64,000 nucleotides of DNA from Ceratotherium simum simum (lineage: Eukaryota > Chordata > Mammalia > Perissodactyla > Rhinocerotidae), in NCBI RefSeq assembly GCF_000283155.1, contig NW_004454160.1:10457424-10521423 (forward strand). Direction: 5' to 3'. The notes below the pieces were generated by a model. The model saw nothing but the letters and a program-made list of their open reading frames with translations, did not search any database and had not been told where the DNA came from. A program made the position numbers and the translations under genes. Below, piece after piece: positions 25,606 through 38,214 of this stretch. Each line of letters begins with the position of its first letter. Position 1 is the first letter of the stretch.

Positions 25606-26149
25606 ACCATCACTGGACTCTCCCCCACCCCCACCCCCTCTACAGCAGGTGGTCCCTTCATCAGGAAATTCAGGGTGGTGGAAGCCCAGCTGCTGATTCA
25701 GACGGTAACAGAATTCTGAGAGGCCCGTGAGCCTTGCCTATGAGAGGAGTTGTCGTCCACACCACGTGTCCTGAGAAACTCCAAGGCCAAGTGCTGAGGA
25801 GGGATGTCACAGGAAAGGGTCGGCTGAGACAAGAGGATCCTGTCTTGCTTCCAGACTAGAGAGAATAAAGGCCTCTATTTGGAGCCCCCGCCCTCCAGCT
25901 GGCTGCTCCCGGAAGGGCCTCTCGCCCCGCTCTGGGAAGGCCCTGGAGAATGTGCCTTCCCTCCTGACCCCGCCCTGGGAGCAGCAGCTGAATCTTGCTC
26001 AAGGAGGGGCCCATCCACTATAGTCCGGCCGCACCCCACTCACACCCATGGCCTCGCCAGCCACTGGGGACTTCTTGGCGGGTACCTGGTCTGGCTCTCC
26101 CCCCTGGCATATCGAGGAATGTGCTTCTGTCATCCTATCCTCCCTCCTC

Positions 26150-26245
26150 GATCCTAGCCCAGCGCAGAATTGGATTAAGAACAAAAATATGAGCTGTGTT
26201 TGTTTTAATCAGCTTCAAGACATGGGGGCTTTTAAAGGGAAGGAG
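26150..26245. promoter_or_regulatory. Candidate element with OTX/PITX-type and forkhead sites
   Basis: GGATTAAG and TTTAATCAG, both bicoid-class homeodomain sites, flank TGTTTGTTTT (forkhead type) within about 45 bases at 26170-26215. The DNA is unique and not repeat-like. Confidence 0.28.
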
Positions 26246-27029
26246 AGCAGGCCGGAGCTGGCCCCGGGGCAGGCAGGCTGGGCGGCGATGCCATCCAGGG
26301 GTCAGGAGCACGCTGAGCAGCGAGTGCATCTGCAGGTCAGATCCTGGAGCAGATAAGGGCTGAGCAGAGAGGACATGGGGGGCTGGGGCTGAGGGACGAT
26401 GAAAAGGATGGGAAGGAGGGAGGGAAAGACACAGGTTTCCCCTAACAGTGCAGAGGGGCCGGGCTGCCCACAATCCCCATGCTGGAGTGAGGCAGGAGGG
26501 GAGGCAGGAGCGGAGGCGGGAGGCTGAGGGAGCCCCCTGGAGTCTAGAAGAGCCAACAGGGAGTAATTTTTTCCAGAGGAGGGGCTTCCTCCTGGCCTTT
26601 GGAATGAAGAATGATGGGAAGGAGGTAAGGGAGGGTCAACAATGGTCTCTACCACTCCATCGCAGGAAGAACCCCTGCCAGGGGCTGCCACAGAGCCCGA
26701 GCAATGGTGTCTGGACTCAAGCTTTGTGCCCAGATGTGTCAGCACCGGAGACGAAAGGTGCTAGCATTAAATCAAACATGCAGAACCCAGTAGAAAATGG
26801 GAGGTGTCAAGGGCAGGTTGAGGGAACCAAGGCCTGACGGAGCAAGAGGCTGGGAGAAAAATGACATCCCTGGGCAGACCTCAGCTTCGATGAAGACCTG
26901 GAGGCTGTGGGGCACGGAGGGAGGGCTCTGAAGTGGAAGCCTGGTACCTGGGTGTTGTGGGATCCTGGGACATTTAGCAGCTTCTTAAAAAGAAGCCCCT
27001 GTGGCCGTACAACTGTACACTTGCTCTAT

Positions 27030-27130
27030 GATGGTTATACTCACATTAGCCCTGGGAGCCAAGGAAAGGGGCCCAGAGAGGTACAGAGACCGATCCAAGG
27101 TCACACAGCCAATGAGAGATGCTGGTACAA
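27030..27130 (-). repeat. MIR SINE relic
   Basis: Reverse MIR fragment (GAGAGGTACAGAGACCGATC, AAGGTCACACAGCCAATGAG). Confidence 0.55.
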
Positions 27131-29861
27131 TTCCCTAAGGCTCAGGATATCCGGCCAGTGCTCCAACCTCTGGGGCTGGAACAGACTCGGCAAGTTCTCA
27201 GGTCAAAGCATCCAGATGGAAATAACGATGGCAGAAGGTGGAGGGCAGAGGTCCCAAAGCCCCTTCCCAGACCCCCCTGCTCCCTAGCCAGCAGGCTCCA
27301 GGAGAAGGGCCTGGACTGGCTCTGCCCACACGCCAATCAGCCTCCAACACCGTGGGCCGCCCTTGCCCGGAGGGGACTGTGGGGTGATGGCTAGAGGTCA
27401 GGGCCACAGCCCGCTCCCCCTTAGACCAGAGCACGGCTCCCTGGGACAGATCTGGGTCTCCCAATTCAGGACCACCGAGGGTTTGGGTCCATGATGATTC
27501 TTTTTCTGGTCTGAGGGGAAGGGGAAAAATCATAGTGAATTCTTTATATGGTACATTTAGTCAGCTTTTAAATTTGAAACGTCATCCCTTTTCTCATTTA
27601 AAAAGCTCTCTCGTTACAAAACATGATGAAAGTAGGACTTCTAGAAAGTCTATTCCTGGCAAAACAAAAATGGTCAAACCTATGTCCATCCTTGCAATTA
27701 AAAACAATTTTTAATTGGTCCATAAAATCCACAAGTTTGGGATCAACTGCATTATTTTATTTGGAAACATTCTTACCTCGCCCGAGGCACAGTCCAGAGC
27801 TCTGCATGCTACAAGGACTTAATAAATGCAGACCACGGGAGTTATTAGAGTCCAGATCAGCAGAGACTTGGATGGGGAGGTCTGGGCTCTAGAACTTCGA
27901 ATGCCTATGCAGGCCTGAGCAGATCACTGCATTTTCAGCCTCCGTTTCCTCTTCTGCAAAGAGGAGGGGACAAGGACTATCAGGTGACCTCTGACATGAA
28001 TCCCAGTGCAACATTCCACAGCTCCAGGAAGGGCGACCGAGCTCGCGGAGGAGGACAGACGGGGCCAGTCTTAAGCCCTGAGCATGCAGCTGCGCCCCAG
28101 GCAGGAGGCTTACAGGGAAGGAAGGGAGGCACTTGTTGGGCGGCCCACGTCAGAGTTCTAGTAACAACAATGAAGGGTCTGCTGGCCAGGGTAAAAGAGC
28201 TTAACTGGACGTTAGCTAGGACTTAGGCCCAAACCAAATGAATGGCCACTTGCCCACTGTCCCAAGCCTCTGGACGCATCTCCCAGCCCCTCCAGGCTGA
28301 GACCAGTCTCAGAGCCTCCCTTCTACCATGAGTCATGCCGCTCCCTGCAGGTCAAGTTGATCCAATCCAATGCAGCCAAACTTGACTCAGCCCCTACTCT
28401 GTGCCAAGGGTGGGGACACACGCATTATCCAGGAACACAGTACAGAAGATAGTGCTGCATCATTTAAATTCAGAATATATGTATTCGTATGTATCTACTG
28501 CATCCAAGCCAGTTAAGAGGCAATTAGACTAAATAAAATATGACCAGTCTCTGCCCTCAAGGACCAGTCCTTGGAATATAGCCCTACTGACCTGAAGGGG
28601 ATGCAGAGGGAGAGGAGACCTAGTCCTCCCCCGGGGGGGCATTCTGGCTAACTGAGGAGGTGGGCGTCCTGCACAGACCCAGCGACAAGGTAAACCAGTG
28701 GCAGAAGGCGTGGACTGCTGGCCGTTGATGGGGCCTGGGATGCAGACATCTCTCTGAATGCTGGGGCTACATTCAAACGGAGAGGGGAGGGGCCGAAGCC
28801 ATTCTGCCCCTTCCTAGAGCAAGGCCCTCACACCACTGGGGGAGCAGGGCTTGTGCCTGTCAGGAGCAGGGCGCTGTCACCCCAGGCACTGTGTCCAGGG
28901 TGTGGGTGACTTTTTCCAGCCTTGGTCTGGTTGTGAAGCAGGAAGGAGGTGTCTGCCAGGGTCCTTGGGTGCAGGCAGAGTGGGCACAACTGCCTCCAGT
29001 AAGTGCAGAAGGGACAGGGGAGCAGTGGGGGTGGGGCAGTGGCGGCCCAGCTCTGCACAGTCTCAGTCCCATTCCCCAGACACCAAGGGACACCCGCGCT
29101 GACACCATGGCATTGGGTTTCCCCTGGGCTGGCTCAGGCTACTGTCACCAGGTCTGCCAGGAAATTGCTGCTGACACTCGAGGAAGGGCCCCGGGAGTGG
29201 GGAGGCTGGGGATTGTGAAGTCGGTGAGTTCTGAGCAGGCAGTAGATGGGGCTGGAGTGAGAGAGACAGCTACAGGTCTGAGGGGAATTCTAGCCACACA
29301 GGGCTGAGCTCTGAGTCTTCATCCTGGTCCTGCCCCTCCTGGGCTTCCCCAGGAGGCCCGGGAACCTTGGAGCTTGTAGCCAGCCTCGCTTCGTGGGGTG
29401 AGATGGAGGGGAAGGAACAGCACTGTTTGAGAATCACAGAATCCACCCCACACACCCCCACCCTCAAGGTTGTACAAATTTGCTTCTTAGCACCCCCCCA
29501 GGAGGAAAGCCACAGCTGCCCCAACCTCACCAGGCCATGTGCCTGGACATTGAGGGGCCCCCACCAGCTTTAATCTGGAGAGGGGTCATGTCCCCCTCAT
29601 CATGGGTTTTCCCCTGTCCTACCATCCCACCAGGTCCTAGACAGCCTGCTCTGCATCCTCACCCAGGGCCTACATGCCATCCCTTTCTCTCTCACTCCCC
29701 TGCTGCCTCTCTCTTCTCTGCTGTGTTTATTAAAATAAAAACATGCCTTGGCTCCCAGGTGCTCCTGAGTGTTTCAAAGACTTGGGGAGAAACTGGGGAG
29801 AGGTCTGGGGGTAAGTGGCAGGGATGGGGGAGGGATCCTCAGACTGGGGATTGAGATAGGA

Positions 29862-29906
29862 AGTGCGTGCGTGCGTGTGTGTGTGCACGTATCTGTGTGT
29901 GTTGGG
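29862..29906. repeat. (GT)n/(GCGT)n microsatellite, interrupted
   Basis: GTGCGTGCGTGCGTGTGTGT followed by further GT units with one interruption. Confidence 0.85.
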
Positions 29907-31059
29907 CATGCTGGGGATGGAATGACCAGGGCCACAGAGCACTCTGGGCTCTCAAGGAAATACTGACAGGAGGCTGGGCCCCATCCACTTGCAAAGAAAC
30001 GTCTGTGGGTTTCTCCCGCCTCTGAACTGCACCACTCCTCCCCAGACGAAAGCCCTCAGTTCTGGACTGTGCCATCTGCCATAGCTTTGATCCTGCACTG
30101 CCCCACCCCAGCCCCAGCCCCAGCCCCAGGCAGGAGGAAGAGGATGGCTAGAGGTAGAAGCAGGCCCAGGGTAAGTGTGGGAAGGGGCAGGGCGTGCAGG
30201 GAGAAAGCCACGCGGCAGCCAGACCTGGCCACATAGTAAAGGTGGTGATGAATATGGGGTTGGGGGAGGGTGGTGAGCATCTGCGTGTGTACGGGACAGG
30301 GTTAGTAGGAGTCCAGCCAGTGGCCCCCAGAAGGCAATGGATAGTTCATGATACCAGGCTGGCAGCCAGGGGCATCTGGCCTCACCAGCCAGCAGCCCGG
30401 AGCCTCCGCCATAGACAAAGGCAGGCCTCTCTCCAGGAACTCCTCAAGGCAGGAACGGATTTTCTACACAGATGATCAATCCATCCACCCATCAGCAGGT
30501 GTCTGAAATACCTGCCACAGGCCCAACACTGTGACAAACATGCAGAATTGTCCCCAAAAGGCCCACCTTTCCCTCAATCTGGGAGACTCAGGAAGGCACT
30601 TCAGAGCAGAGCGGGGTGGGGCGGGGGTGAGAGGGGGGTGCACTCTAACCCGCTGGTTCTCAAATTTGGTTTTAACAGACTGTGAAATTATTCCTTAATG
30701 TTCTTACTTTTCATTTAACCAAGTAAGGACTTTAAATAACAGACAAAAGAAAGGTATTTTAACACTTCTTTAAAAAATAAAGAGGATAAAATAAAAGACA
30801 GCTCTTCTCAGCATCAGTTAGTGACAGAGGTAGACCAGGGGTTACCTTGGGGAGAACTGACTGAAAGGGACACCAGGCAGACTGGGGTGCACTAACCAAG
30901 CACCAGTTCCAGATATGGGAGTTGGCTGCACAGGTGTGACATATACAGAAATCCGCTGAGCTGTACCCTGGGGTTAGGGCACTTTGCTCACGTAAGTTAT
31001 ACCTCAGTGAAAAAGTAAACAGAGGCAGAAGTTGGACATGAAGCTCATGCAAGCTCAGG

Positions 31060-31345
31060 ACTCGGAGGCCACGCTTCATGAATTCAAATTCCAGCTCTAC
31101 CTCTTGGTATCTGTGTGACTTTGAACAAATCACTTAACCTCTCTGTGCCTCAGTTTCCTCATCTCTAAACTGAGATGTACTTACACAATACTTATTATAA
31201 GGTGTACTTATACAATAATAATTGTACTTCCCTCAAAGAGTTCTTGAGAGGACTAAATGAGTTAATATATGTGAAACCCACCTAACAGTGTTTGGCATGT
31301 AGTAATCACTCAGTAAGTGGTATTCATTGTTGTTAATATTATTCA
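31060..31345 (+). repeat. MIR SINE relic, nearly complete
   Basis: Forward MIR with AATTCCAGCTCTACCTCTTG, AAATCACTTAACCTCTCTGT, CTCAGTTTCCTCATCTCTAA and the 3' part GTAGTAATCACTCAGTAAGT. Confidence 0.75.
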
Positions 31346-31669
31346 AGAAAGTGCAGCTGCCAACTTTATACTGAAATATAAAAATAGATTAAACTTCAGA
31401 TTAAGAAAAGAAAACGTAAAATGATATTTTATAGTATGAATTACATGATATGATATTGCTTTCTTACACAAACTTATTAGAGGCTCTATATTTGATTATT
31501 CATTTATTATCCAACAAATACTTATTGAATTCCACTAGCTTCCAAAACTATTCCAGACAGTGGGAATAAAGCAGAGAGTTAGACAAAGTCCCTGTCATCA
31601 GGAGTTTACAACTCTCATGTGGGAGACAGTCAGTAAACAAATAAGCAAAGAAATATATAACACAATGTC

Positions 31670-32250
31670 AACAGAGAACACCAAGGAGGATAAATACCAC
31701 AAAATCTACACCTAGGCACACCATATTCAAACTGCAGAAAATCAAGACAAAGAGCAAATCTTGAAAGAATTCAAAAGGAAAATATGCTTTACCTCTAGAG
31801 GAACAAAGGTAAGAACTACACCAACTTCTCTTCAGACACCATGCAAGCAAGATGGAAGTGGAGTGAAATACCTAAAATGTTAAAGAAAGAAAAACCCCAA
31901 GCTAGAATTCTGTATCCAGTGAAATTATCCCTCAAAAGTGAAAGAGAGGGCCCAGCCCCATGGCATAGTGGTAAGTTTGGCACACTCCACTTCAGTGGCC
32001 CAGGTTGGTGGGTTCGGATCCCAGGCGCAGACCTACACCACTCATCAGCCATGCCGTGGCGGTGACCCACATACAAAATAGAGGAGGACTGACCCAGATG
32101 TTAGCTCGGGGCTAATATTCCTCAAGCAAAACAAGAGGAAGATTGACAACAGATGTTAGCTCACGGTGAATCTTCCTCAGCAAAAAAAAAAGTCCAAAAA
32201 AAAGTAAAAGAGAAATAAAGACTTTCTCAAACAATGTGCCATGAGGAAAA
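31670..32250 (+). mobile_element. L1/HAL1 ORF1-derived relic, split by an ERE
   Basis: Translation at about 31826-31945 gives a degraded L1 ORF1 C-terminal domain (TMQARWKWSEIPKMLKKEK, then ARILYPVKLSLKSE). The following GAGAAATAAAGACTTTCTC is displaced to 32210-32230 by the ERE insertion. It has stops and frameshifts and is inactive. Confidence 0.7.
31948..32199 (+). mobile_element. ERE-type SINE inserted into an L1/HAL1 relic
   Basis: The element has the head GGGCCCAGCCCCATGGCATA, a B-box-like GGTTCGGATCCC, the GACCCACATACAAAATAGAG body and an A-rich tail. It is flanked by a 14-base target duplication (31934-31947 and 32200-32213) with one mismatch. The host L1/HAL1 sequence resumes directly after the second copy. 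Confidence 0.9.
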
Positions 32251-32949
32251 ACAAAGATGGGTAAGGACTTAGAGTGTGGTGGGGGAAGTTGCTACCTCAG
32301 GGGGTCAGGAGACCTCTCTAAGGAGGTGCCATATCCATGGAGCCCTGAATAAAGTGAAGGAAGGAGGCAGGAGCCACGTGAGGATCAGGAGAGAGAGCTC
32401 CTGGCAGAGGGAACAGCAGGGGCAAAGGCCCTGTGGTGGGATGGAATGCAGGAGCGGTAGAAAGGAGCCAGCATGGCTGCAGCACCATGAGCCCGGGGCA
32501 GAGGGTGTGACGTGAAGAAGGAAAGGCACAGGGCCCATGTCACAGAAGGAGTTTGGATTTTGTTCTGAGTGCCATGAGAAGCCATTGAAGGAATTTGAGC
32601 TGAGGGGTGATACAATCTGATTTACACCTTCAAAAGACCACTCTTGGCTTTGGTGTGTGGAGAACACGCAGGGGCAGGGAGATCAGCTACAAGGCATTGT
32701 CCAGGCAAGAGACGGGAGGAGCCTGCACCAGGATGGTGACAGAGCAGGGAGGAGGGGAATCACTGGATTCTAGAGATTTCTGGAAGATGGAGCCAGTAGG
32801 ATGATGGATGGATGGGATCTGGTGTATGAGGAAAGGAAAGGGGCTAAGTCGGTTTTTTGGCCTGAGCCACGGGGGAGTGGCAGTGCCTGTAGCTGAGATG
32901 GGGGACCTGGGAGAGAAGCACGTTTGGGGGATCAAGAGTTCTGCTTTGT

Positions 32950-33169
32950 CAAGACAGAGAAAGACAAACACCGCATGATTTCACTCATATGTGGAAGATA
33001 AACTAACACAAGGACAAAGAGAACAAATTAGTGCTTACCAGAGGGGAAGGGGGTTGGTGGGTGGGCATAAGGGGTAAAGGGGCACATTTATATGGTGACT
33101 CACAAATAATAATGTACAACTGAAATTTCACAATGTTATAAACTATTATGACCTCAATAAAATAAAAAA
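32950..33169 (+). mobile_element. 5'-truncated L1 3' end with target-site duplication
   Basis: About 220 bases of L1 3' end (GATTTCACTCATATGTGGAAG ... TACCAGAGGGG ... CTCAATAAAATAAAAAAA), flanked by a perfect 15-base duplication, AGAGTTCTGCTTTGT, at 32935-32949 and 33170-33184. It interrupts an older repeat that continues on both sides. Confidence 0.88.
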
Positions 33170-33689
33170 AGAGTTCTGCTTTGTTTGCACATGTTAAGTT
33201 TGAGCTGCCTGTTAGGCCTGCAAGTGGAGAGGACGAACGGACAGCTGGACACACAAGTCTAGATCAGGGGAGTGGGCAGAGCTGAAAACATCATTTGAGA
33301 ATCATCAGCAGCAGGACGTGTAGCTCAAATGCCCTGCTCATACTTGTGCTTGACGTTTTCTCACAATCATTATGGAAAATTCCCCGTAGCCCTGCTGAGG
33401 AAAGTGGAAACAGCCTTTCTAGGGTTGTCTCATTAAAGCTGGAATATTCTGGGCAACATCAGAGAAGGCGAAACCAGCACCCCTTGTCTCCAGCAACTCC
33501 GCCAAGCTTCTCCCTGTGGGCTGAAGGATACGCCGTGGTGGACCAGACGTCTGACAGCAGAGAGCTCCGGCAAGGGGTGGCCAGGAACTAGATGAGGCGG
33601 ATGCCTTAGGCCAGGGGCCAGGGAAAAATTCCTCCTGGGCATGCCCACTCAGTGCGAGACAACCTTAGATGGCGCCCTGAAGAGAGAGT

Positions 33690-34500
33690 GAGAAAATCAT
33701 TCCTCTCCAATTCTCTTTCATATCTGATTACAACGTGCCCTTTAAATCATAGCTGCATCTGGTCACTAAAAATGTGGCCAATGGAGCTCTAACACCCTGT
33801 AACACTTGCCAACATTCCTTAGGAAAGAAAGCAAACCTTAGACTCAAAGACTTCTACAGGCAACTCTAGCTACAATGTAATCACATGGCTATGCTTTCAT
33901 TTTATTTATTTTTATGGCTACTCTGTTTATGACAAGTGCTACCAGTGTTCCATTAATGGTAAAGATGTAAAATTTCCTTTTAAAAGATATTCATGTGTGT
34001 GTGCGTTCATGCGCACGTGTATGTGTATAAAGTAAGTTAATTTAAAGAAAAATGTTAATAGTACAAGTGGCACTCAGATGTGGTCAAAATCGTGAAGGTG
34101 CGACTTACATGACAGGAATCTGCGAAAAAACATGGCTATAAAAGATGCAGAAATGAAAATAAGAGCCCTGAGCATCATATTCATACACAAAGCTCATAAT
34201 CACCCAAACCCCCCGAAATCAAGGATGGGAACACCTCCCTTTCCCTTCATAGCCCCTGCAGGCTGCAGGTGGGTAACTTTCCCTCTTCCATGTTGCTTTC
34301 GGTATTTGCCATCACTGGATTTCACCAAAGGGGAAAATTCTCTGAATACATAATTTCCACCATCTTAAAGCCACAAAATTGATGTTACAATAATGACCCC
34401 CCAAAGGCTGCAAATTCATGAGATGCTCTCTGAATCAGTCAAGATTACGATGTCTCCTTTCAATAACAGCTGCATCCGATCACACCTCTGACTCATGGAG
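33690..34500. other. AT-rich, apparently unique block with two related 41-base modules
   Basis: About 800 bases with little sign of known repeats. Positions 33726-33766 and 34443-34483 align without gaps at 32 of 41 bases and share AGCTGCATC and TCAC cores. Between them lie TTCCATTAATGG at about 33945 and a short TG-rich run at about 33992. It may be an old exapted repeat or a duplicated regulatory module. Confidence 0.4.
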
Positions 34501-36615
34501 ATGGAAGTTCTGGACAATAGTGTCCCCACATGGTGCACTCCTCACAACGAGTAGGTCTAGTCATGAATCAGGGCATTGAGCAGCACCTGGCCTAGGCCAG
34601 ACCTCAGGGGTCTCTACGTATTAGGTGGTCCATGCACAGCACTGCCCACCTGAGTCAGATGTCAGCGTCCGTGTGGGGTCCACAGACCCAGGCAGAGAAC
34701 AGAGCTCGGGAGGAACAAGGACAGAAGATATTCAGATGTGAGTCCTGCTGACCCTCCTGGGATCCGACAGAAGCCCAGCGATGTTATCCCCAATGTAGGA
34801 AGTGTGGGTCCTGGGCTCTCAGTACCTCCAGCTGCAGCCGGCTGAGGGAGGCACAGCTGTCTCCCCCGAGGCTGTGTCTCTTGTGAAGGAGAAACATCCG
34901 GCCAATTCCATCAAGAATGTCAGTCAAAATTCAGGGGAGGAATCGGTCAGCTCAGCCATGTCCAGCAGCTCGGTGTCCTGTCCTGGAAGCAGGGGTTTGG
35001 ACCATCCTCAGACAAGACAGGGAGAGGCCCATGTCCCAAGGGCTGTGGCCTTTGCAGCCCCCTCGTCCCCCAAGTCCTCTCCCACCTAAAGCCTTGGGCT
35101 GGAGGCCTGTAGCCTGGGACAGGCACACGGACTCACAGGATGTGACCCAGGATATGGGGACCCGCAGGCTCTGTGGAGAGATATGCGGAGGTGAAAGGGC
35201 AAACCTGTTTCGAGTCTCCTTATCAGGAATGGCCGAGTGAAAGGGAAGTGGGCAGGCCTGGAGGTCAGGCTGGAGGGTCATGGCGGGGGTAGGGCTAGGC
35301 CCAGGAGACCTGAGAGGAGACCCTGCTGGGCAGGGGAGAAAGAGAAAGGGAGGGATGAAGGGAGGGCCAGGGAGAAGCAGCTAGGTGGCCATCCCGGTTT
35401 GCCTGGGACTGAAGGGCTTCCTGGGATACAGGACTTCCAGGTTTAAAACCGGGGTGGCTGGTTACCCTAGGAGCAGTCCTGGCTAGGGGACTGTCAGAGC
35501 ACCGGCCCAGGCTCACCCCACCACCTTGTTTGAATGCCTTCTTACTTCTCCCCCCTCTTTATTCATTCAGCAACTATTAATGAAATGCCCACTCTGTGCC
35601 AGGCCTGCTGCCAGGCACGGGGGTCCAGCAGTGAAACAACAGACTGCCATCTGCCATCCAGAGCTTGTAGATTACACATCCTTCAAAGCCCAGGGGGAGT
35701 CCTCACTCCATCTGCACACCCCCCCCCCATGCCCAGTGGTGCCTCTGGGGCATGCTTCTGGGAGGCTCTTTCTGGTCTACTCCGCCACACCCCAGGGTGG
35801 GGACCATGTCTGTTCACGGCTCCACCTCCCACTGGGTCCGGCACAGGACCCTGAGCAGGACAGGTGCTTAATACATGTCTTTGGATGGAGGGACTAAAGT
35901 ATTGAAGGCAGGCTGGAGGTGGGGACACCTTGGCAATCTGTGAATGCCTGCAGCCCCACACCCATGCCACCCCACAAATACACACATATATGCACATGGG
36001 GCATGCCTAGTCCTGGAGCTACATTTTCCCTGACCCAGCACAGGGGGGCAGCCACCCTCCTCAGCTGGGAGGGGGAAGGGAAACACGACAGGCCTATGGG
36101 CAGACCCCAGCCTAGGTTAGGGGAGGGTGGTCCCCGAGATGGGGGGGGGACCAGAGCTGGCTTGTTCTCCCCTAGCTGAGAGGTCTTGGCCTCTGGTTCC
36201 AGCATCCTGTTCCCTCAGGGGTCTCACTGCAGGGAGCCCACAATAGTTGATGTGTCCCATGTGTGTCTAGGGCATCTTAGGGAGCCAGAGCCAAGCCTAG
36301 CCTCCTTTGGCCTCTGTCCTTGTAGCTGGAGAAGCCAGCGGGGACCCTGAGTGGAGGCTAGGCAGGGAAGCGGGCAGTGCTGGAAGAGGCTGGGGTTCCA
36401 GCCACAACTCCAACAGACTCCGCAGCCCACTCAAGGAGCAGGGAATTGTATCACTGAAGTCATCATGGGACTGTAAGCCTCTCGCAGGCAGGGGCTGTGT
36501 GCACTCATCTTGGTCTACCCAGCAGGCAGTACTTAAGAGTGGGCTCTCCACTCTTTCCGTGGACAACGCCTAAAGCAAGCCTGGCCTTCACAGAGCAGGG
36601 CCCCACATTTCTGTC

Positions 36616-36629
36616 CTGCCCCCTGGTGG
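36616..36629 (-). promoter_or_regulatory. CTCF-type motif, minus orientation
   Basis: The plus strand reads CTGCCCCCTGGTGG, the reverse complement of the core CCACCAGGGGGCAG, a full match to the CTCF core consensus. The surrounding DNA is not an obvious repeat. Confidence 0.55.
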
Positions 36630-37429
36630 CGTTTTATCATATTGCAACTCACAGTATATAACAAAAAGCAGGGGGTGGGATTTCTGACTGTGACTGAGCT
36701 CAGCCCACTGGACTCCCCATCTTTGGGGCCCGGTCTTAGGGTATCATTAGGATGGGGCCCTTGAGTGTTCTGATAACAGCTGGGGAGTGGGAGAAAAAAG
36801 CAGGATGTGGGAAGACAATGCCGGAGTTAAGGGCAGTCTGGGACCTGATGCACGCTCTAGCCACAGGTCACAGGCAGACAGGGAAAGCACAGAAGAGACC
36901 TTGGGATATTTTAAAATTGAAACTCAGGCGTCCAGAGTTGGATTATTGCTTAATCATAGTCTGTGGTGCCTGACACACCCTCATGCTTTCATGTAGGTAA
37001 TTTTTCATTTATTAAAGATAATGCACAGGTACCTATGGACCAGGGATTTCTTTCTTCCTTTCTTTTTAAGCAGCAGAGCCCCCCTTCTCTTCCAAAGAAA
37101 ATTCCACATGGAGCCCCAGTCCATAAGAAGTGGCACTGCTCTGGCTGCAGTAGGGGTAGAGCTGGCCGCTGCCTGCTGGGCCACCCCTTTCACTGCCCCA
37201 GCAGCCCCGAGGAGCCGCTTGGAATTCTGTAGAACACGATCTGTACCAACAGTGCCCAGGAGGGCGGGAACCTGTCTCCTCCACTCCTATGTCCCAGTGC
37301 CCAGCACATGCCCAGTTTGGCGCCCTGTTTCAAGGAATGTTGGGTGAAATGAACTGAATGAGAGAAACTTACTCCAACAACTACCCAGGTCTGATTTGGG
37401 GAGGGGGCACCAAAAAATGCCTCTGCCTC

Positions 37430-37790
37430 CAAAAGTCTCTGCCATCAGCCTATCACAGTTCCTACCCTTCCTCATGACCATGCAGTCTAACAATGCATGT
37501 CTTCCAGGACCCAGAACAGATGCTTCCTCCTCCACGAAGCTTTCCCAGATGTCCTCAGCCAAAGTCATCTTGCTGCCTTTGAAAGCCTTAGCCACTTTAT
37601 TACACCTCTCTGCTGCATCCTTCACACTCACTCAGCCTTCAGCCCAAGTTATTTGCATACGTCTCACTTTCCCAACAATGCAGATGCTGCACTCCTTAAA
37701 GAGCGTGTCATGTATGATCAACTTTTGCATCCATCTCAGTGGCTTCACACAGTAATATTCAATAAATGTTTGAGGAAGAAGGAAAGTCTT
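37430..37790 (+). repeat. L2 LINE 3'-end relic
   Basis: Forward L2 with TCCACGAAGCTTTCCCAGAT, CCACTTTATTACACCTCTCT and AATATTCAATAAATGTTTGA at the end. Confidence 0.65.
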
Positions 37791-38214
37791 CCGATGCTGC
37801 TAAGGATGTCGTGTCTCCAGAAAGGAAAGGCTGTTAAAATTCTCCCGGAGAGTCACCTGGAATCAATTTGACCTACTAAGACATTAGCGTAGAGTAGTTT
37901 ATCGGCTCCGCAAACTGTCACCAAGCAGAGAACATGGAAGGGAATCCAGGATAGAGAAGTTTGGGTGGAAAAGAGACTTCTAGAGCCCCACTAGTGCCAG
38001 AGCTATGTGCAGAGGATGGGTCCCTGGTCCCGAGAAGGATTCAAAAAGTGTGGCCAAGGAAGAGCTGGACGTAGGAGCAGCATGAGGAGAGAGGCTGGAG
38101 GAGGGTCCTGGGTCCCTCAGCTCCTGAGTTTGCCTCCCCACGCCTGCCTCCAGTGCCTGGCAGGCTGGGACAGAGGGCACTGGTTCCCTTTCTCTCCCCC
38201 AGAACATCTGGGGC

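Larger units (their letters stand above)
24185..31059. other. Intergenic DNA
   Basis: No gene was seen. A pyrimidine-rich stretch lies at about 24830-25060, then the MIR copies listed, a MIR scrap at about 27875-27985, and an AT-rich unique-looking stretch at about 27530-27760. The rest is moderate-GC sequence without recognisable features. Confidence 0.5.
31495..33310 (+). repeat. Old interspersed repeat hosting nested insertions
   Basis: 31495-31665 and 32260-32949, plus 33185-33310, read as successive parts of one old mammalian repeat. Recognisable pieces include AACAAATACTTATTGAATT, AAAGTCCCTGTCATCAGGAG, AGCCATTGAAGGAATTTGAG and TTAAGTTTGAGCTGCCTG. It is interrupted first by the L1/HAL1 relic and then by the L1 3' end. 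I cannot give its subfamily with confidence. Confidence 0.6.
34501..38214. other. Intergenic DNA
   Basis: No gene was seen. Old repeat phrases at about 35560-35900 and 36460-36560, an L2 scrap at about 37230-37340, the L2 at 37430-37790 and the CTCF-type motif at 36616 are the only features noted. Confidence 0.5.

Noticed and set aside
31816..32076. Open frames across the L1/HAL1 and ERE junction
   Set aside because: Chimeric frames made by insertion of a SINE into a dead LINE; no host gene.
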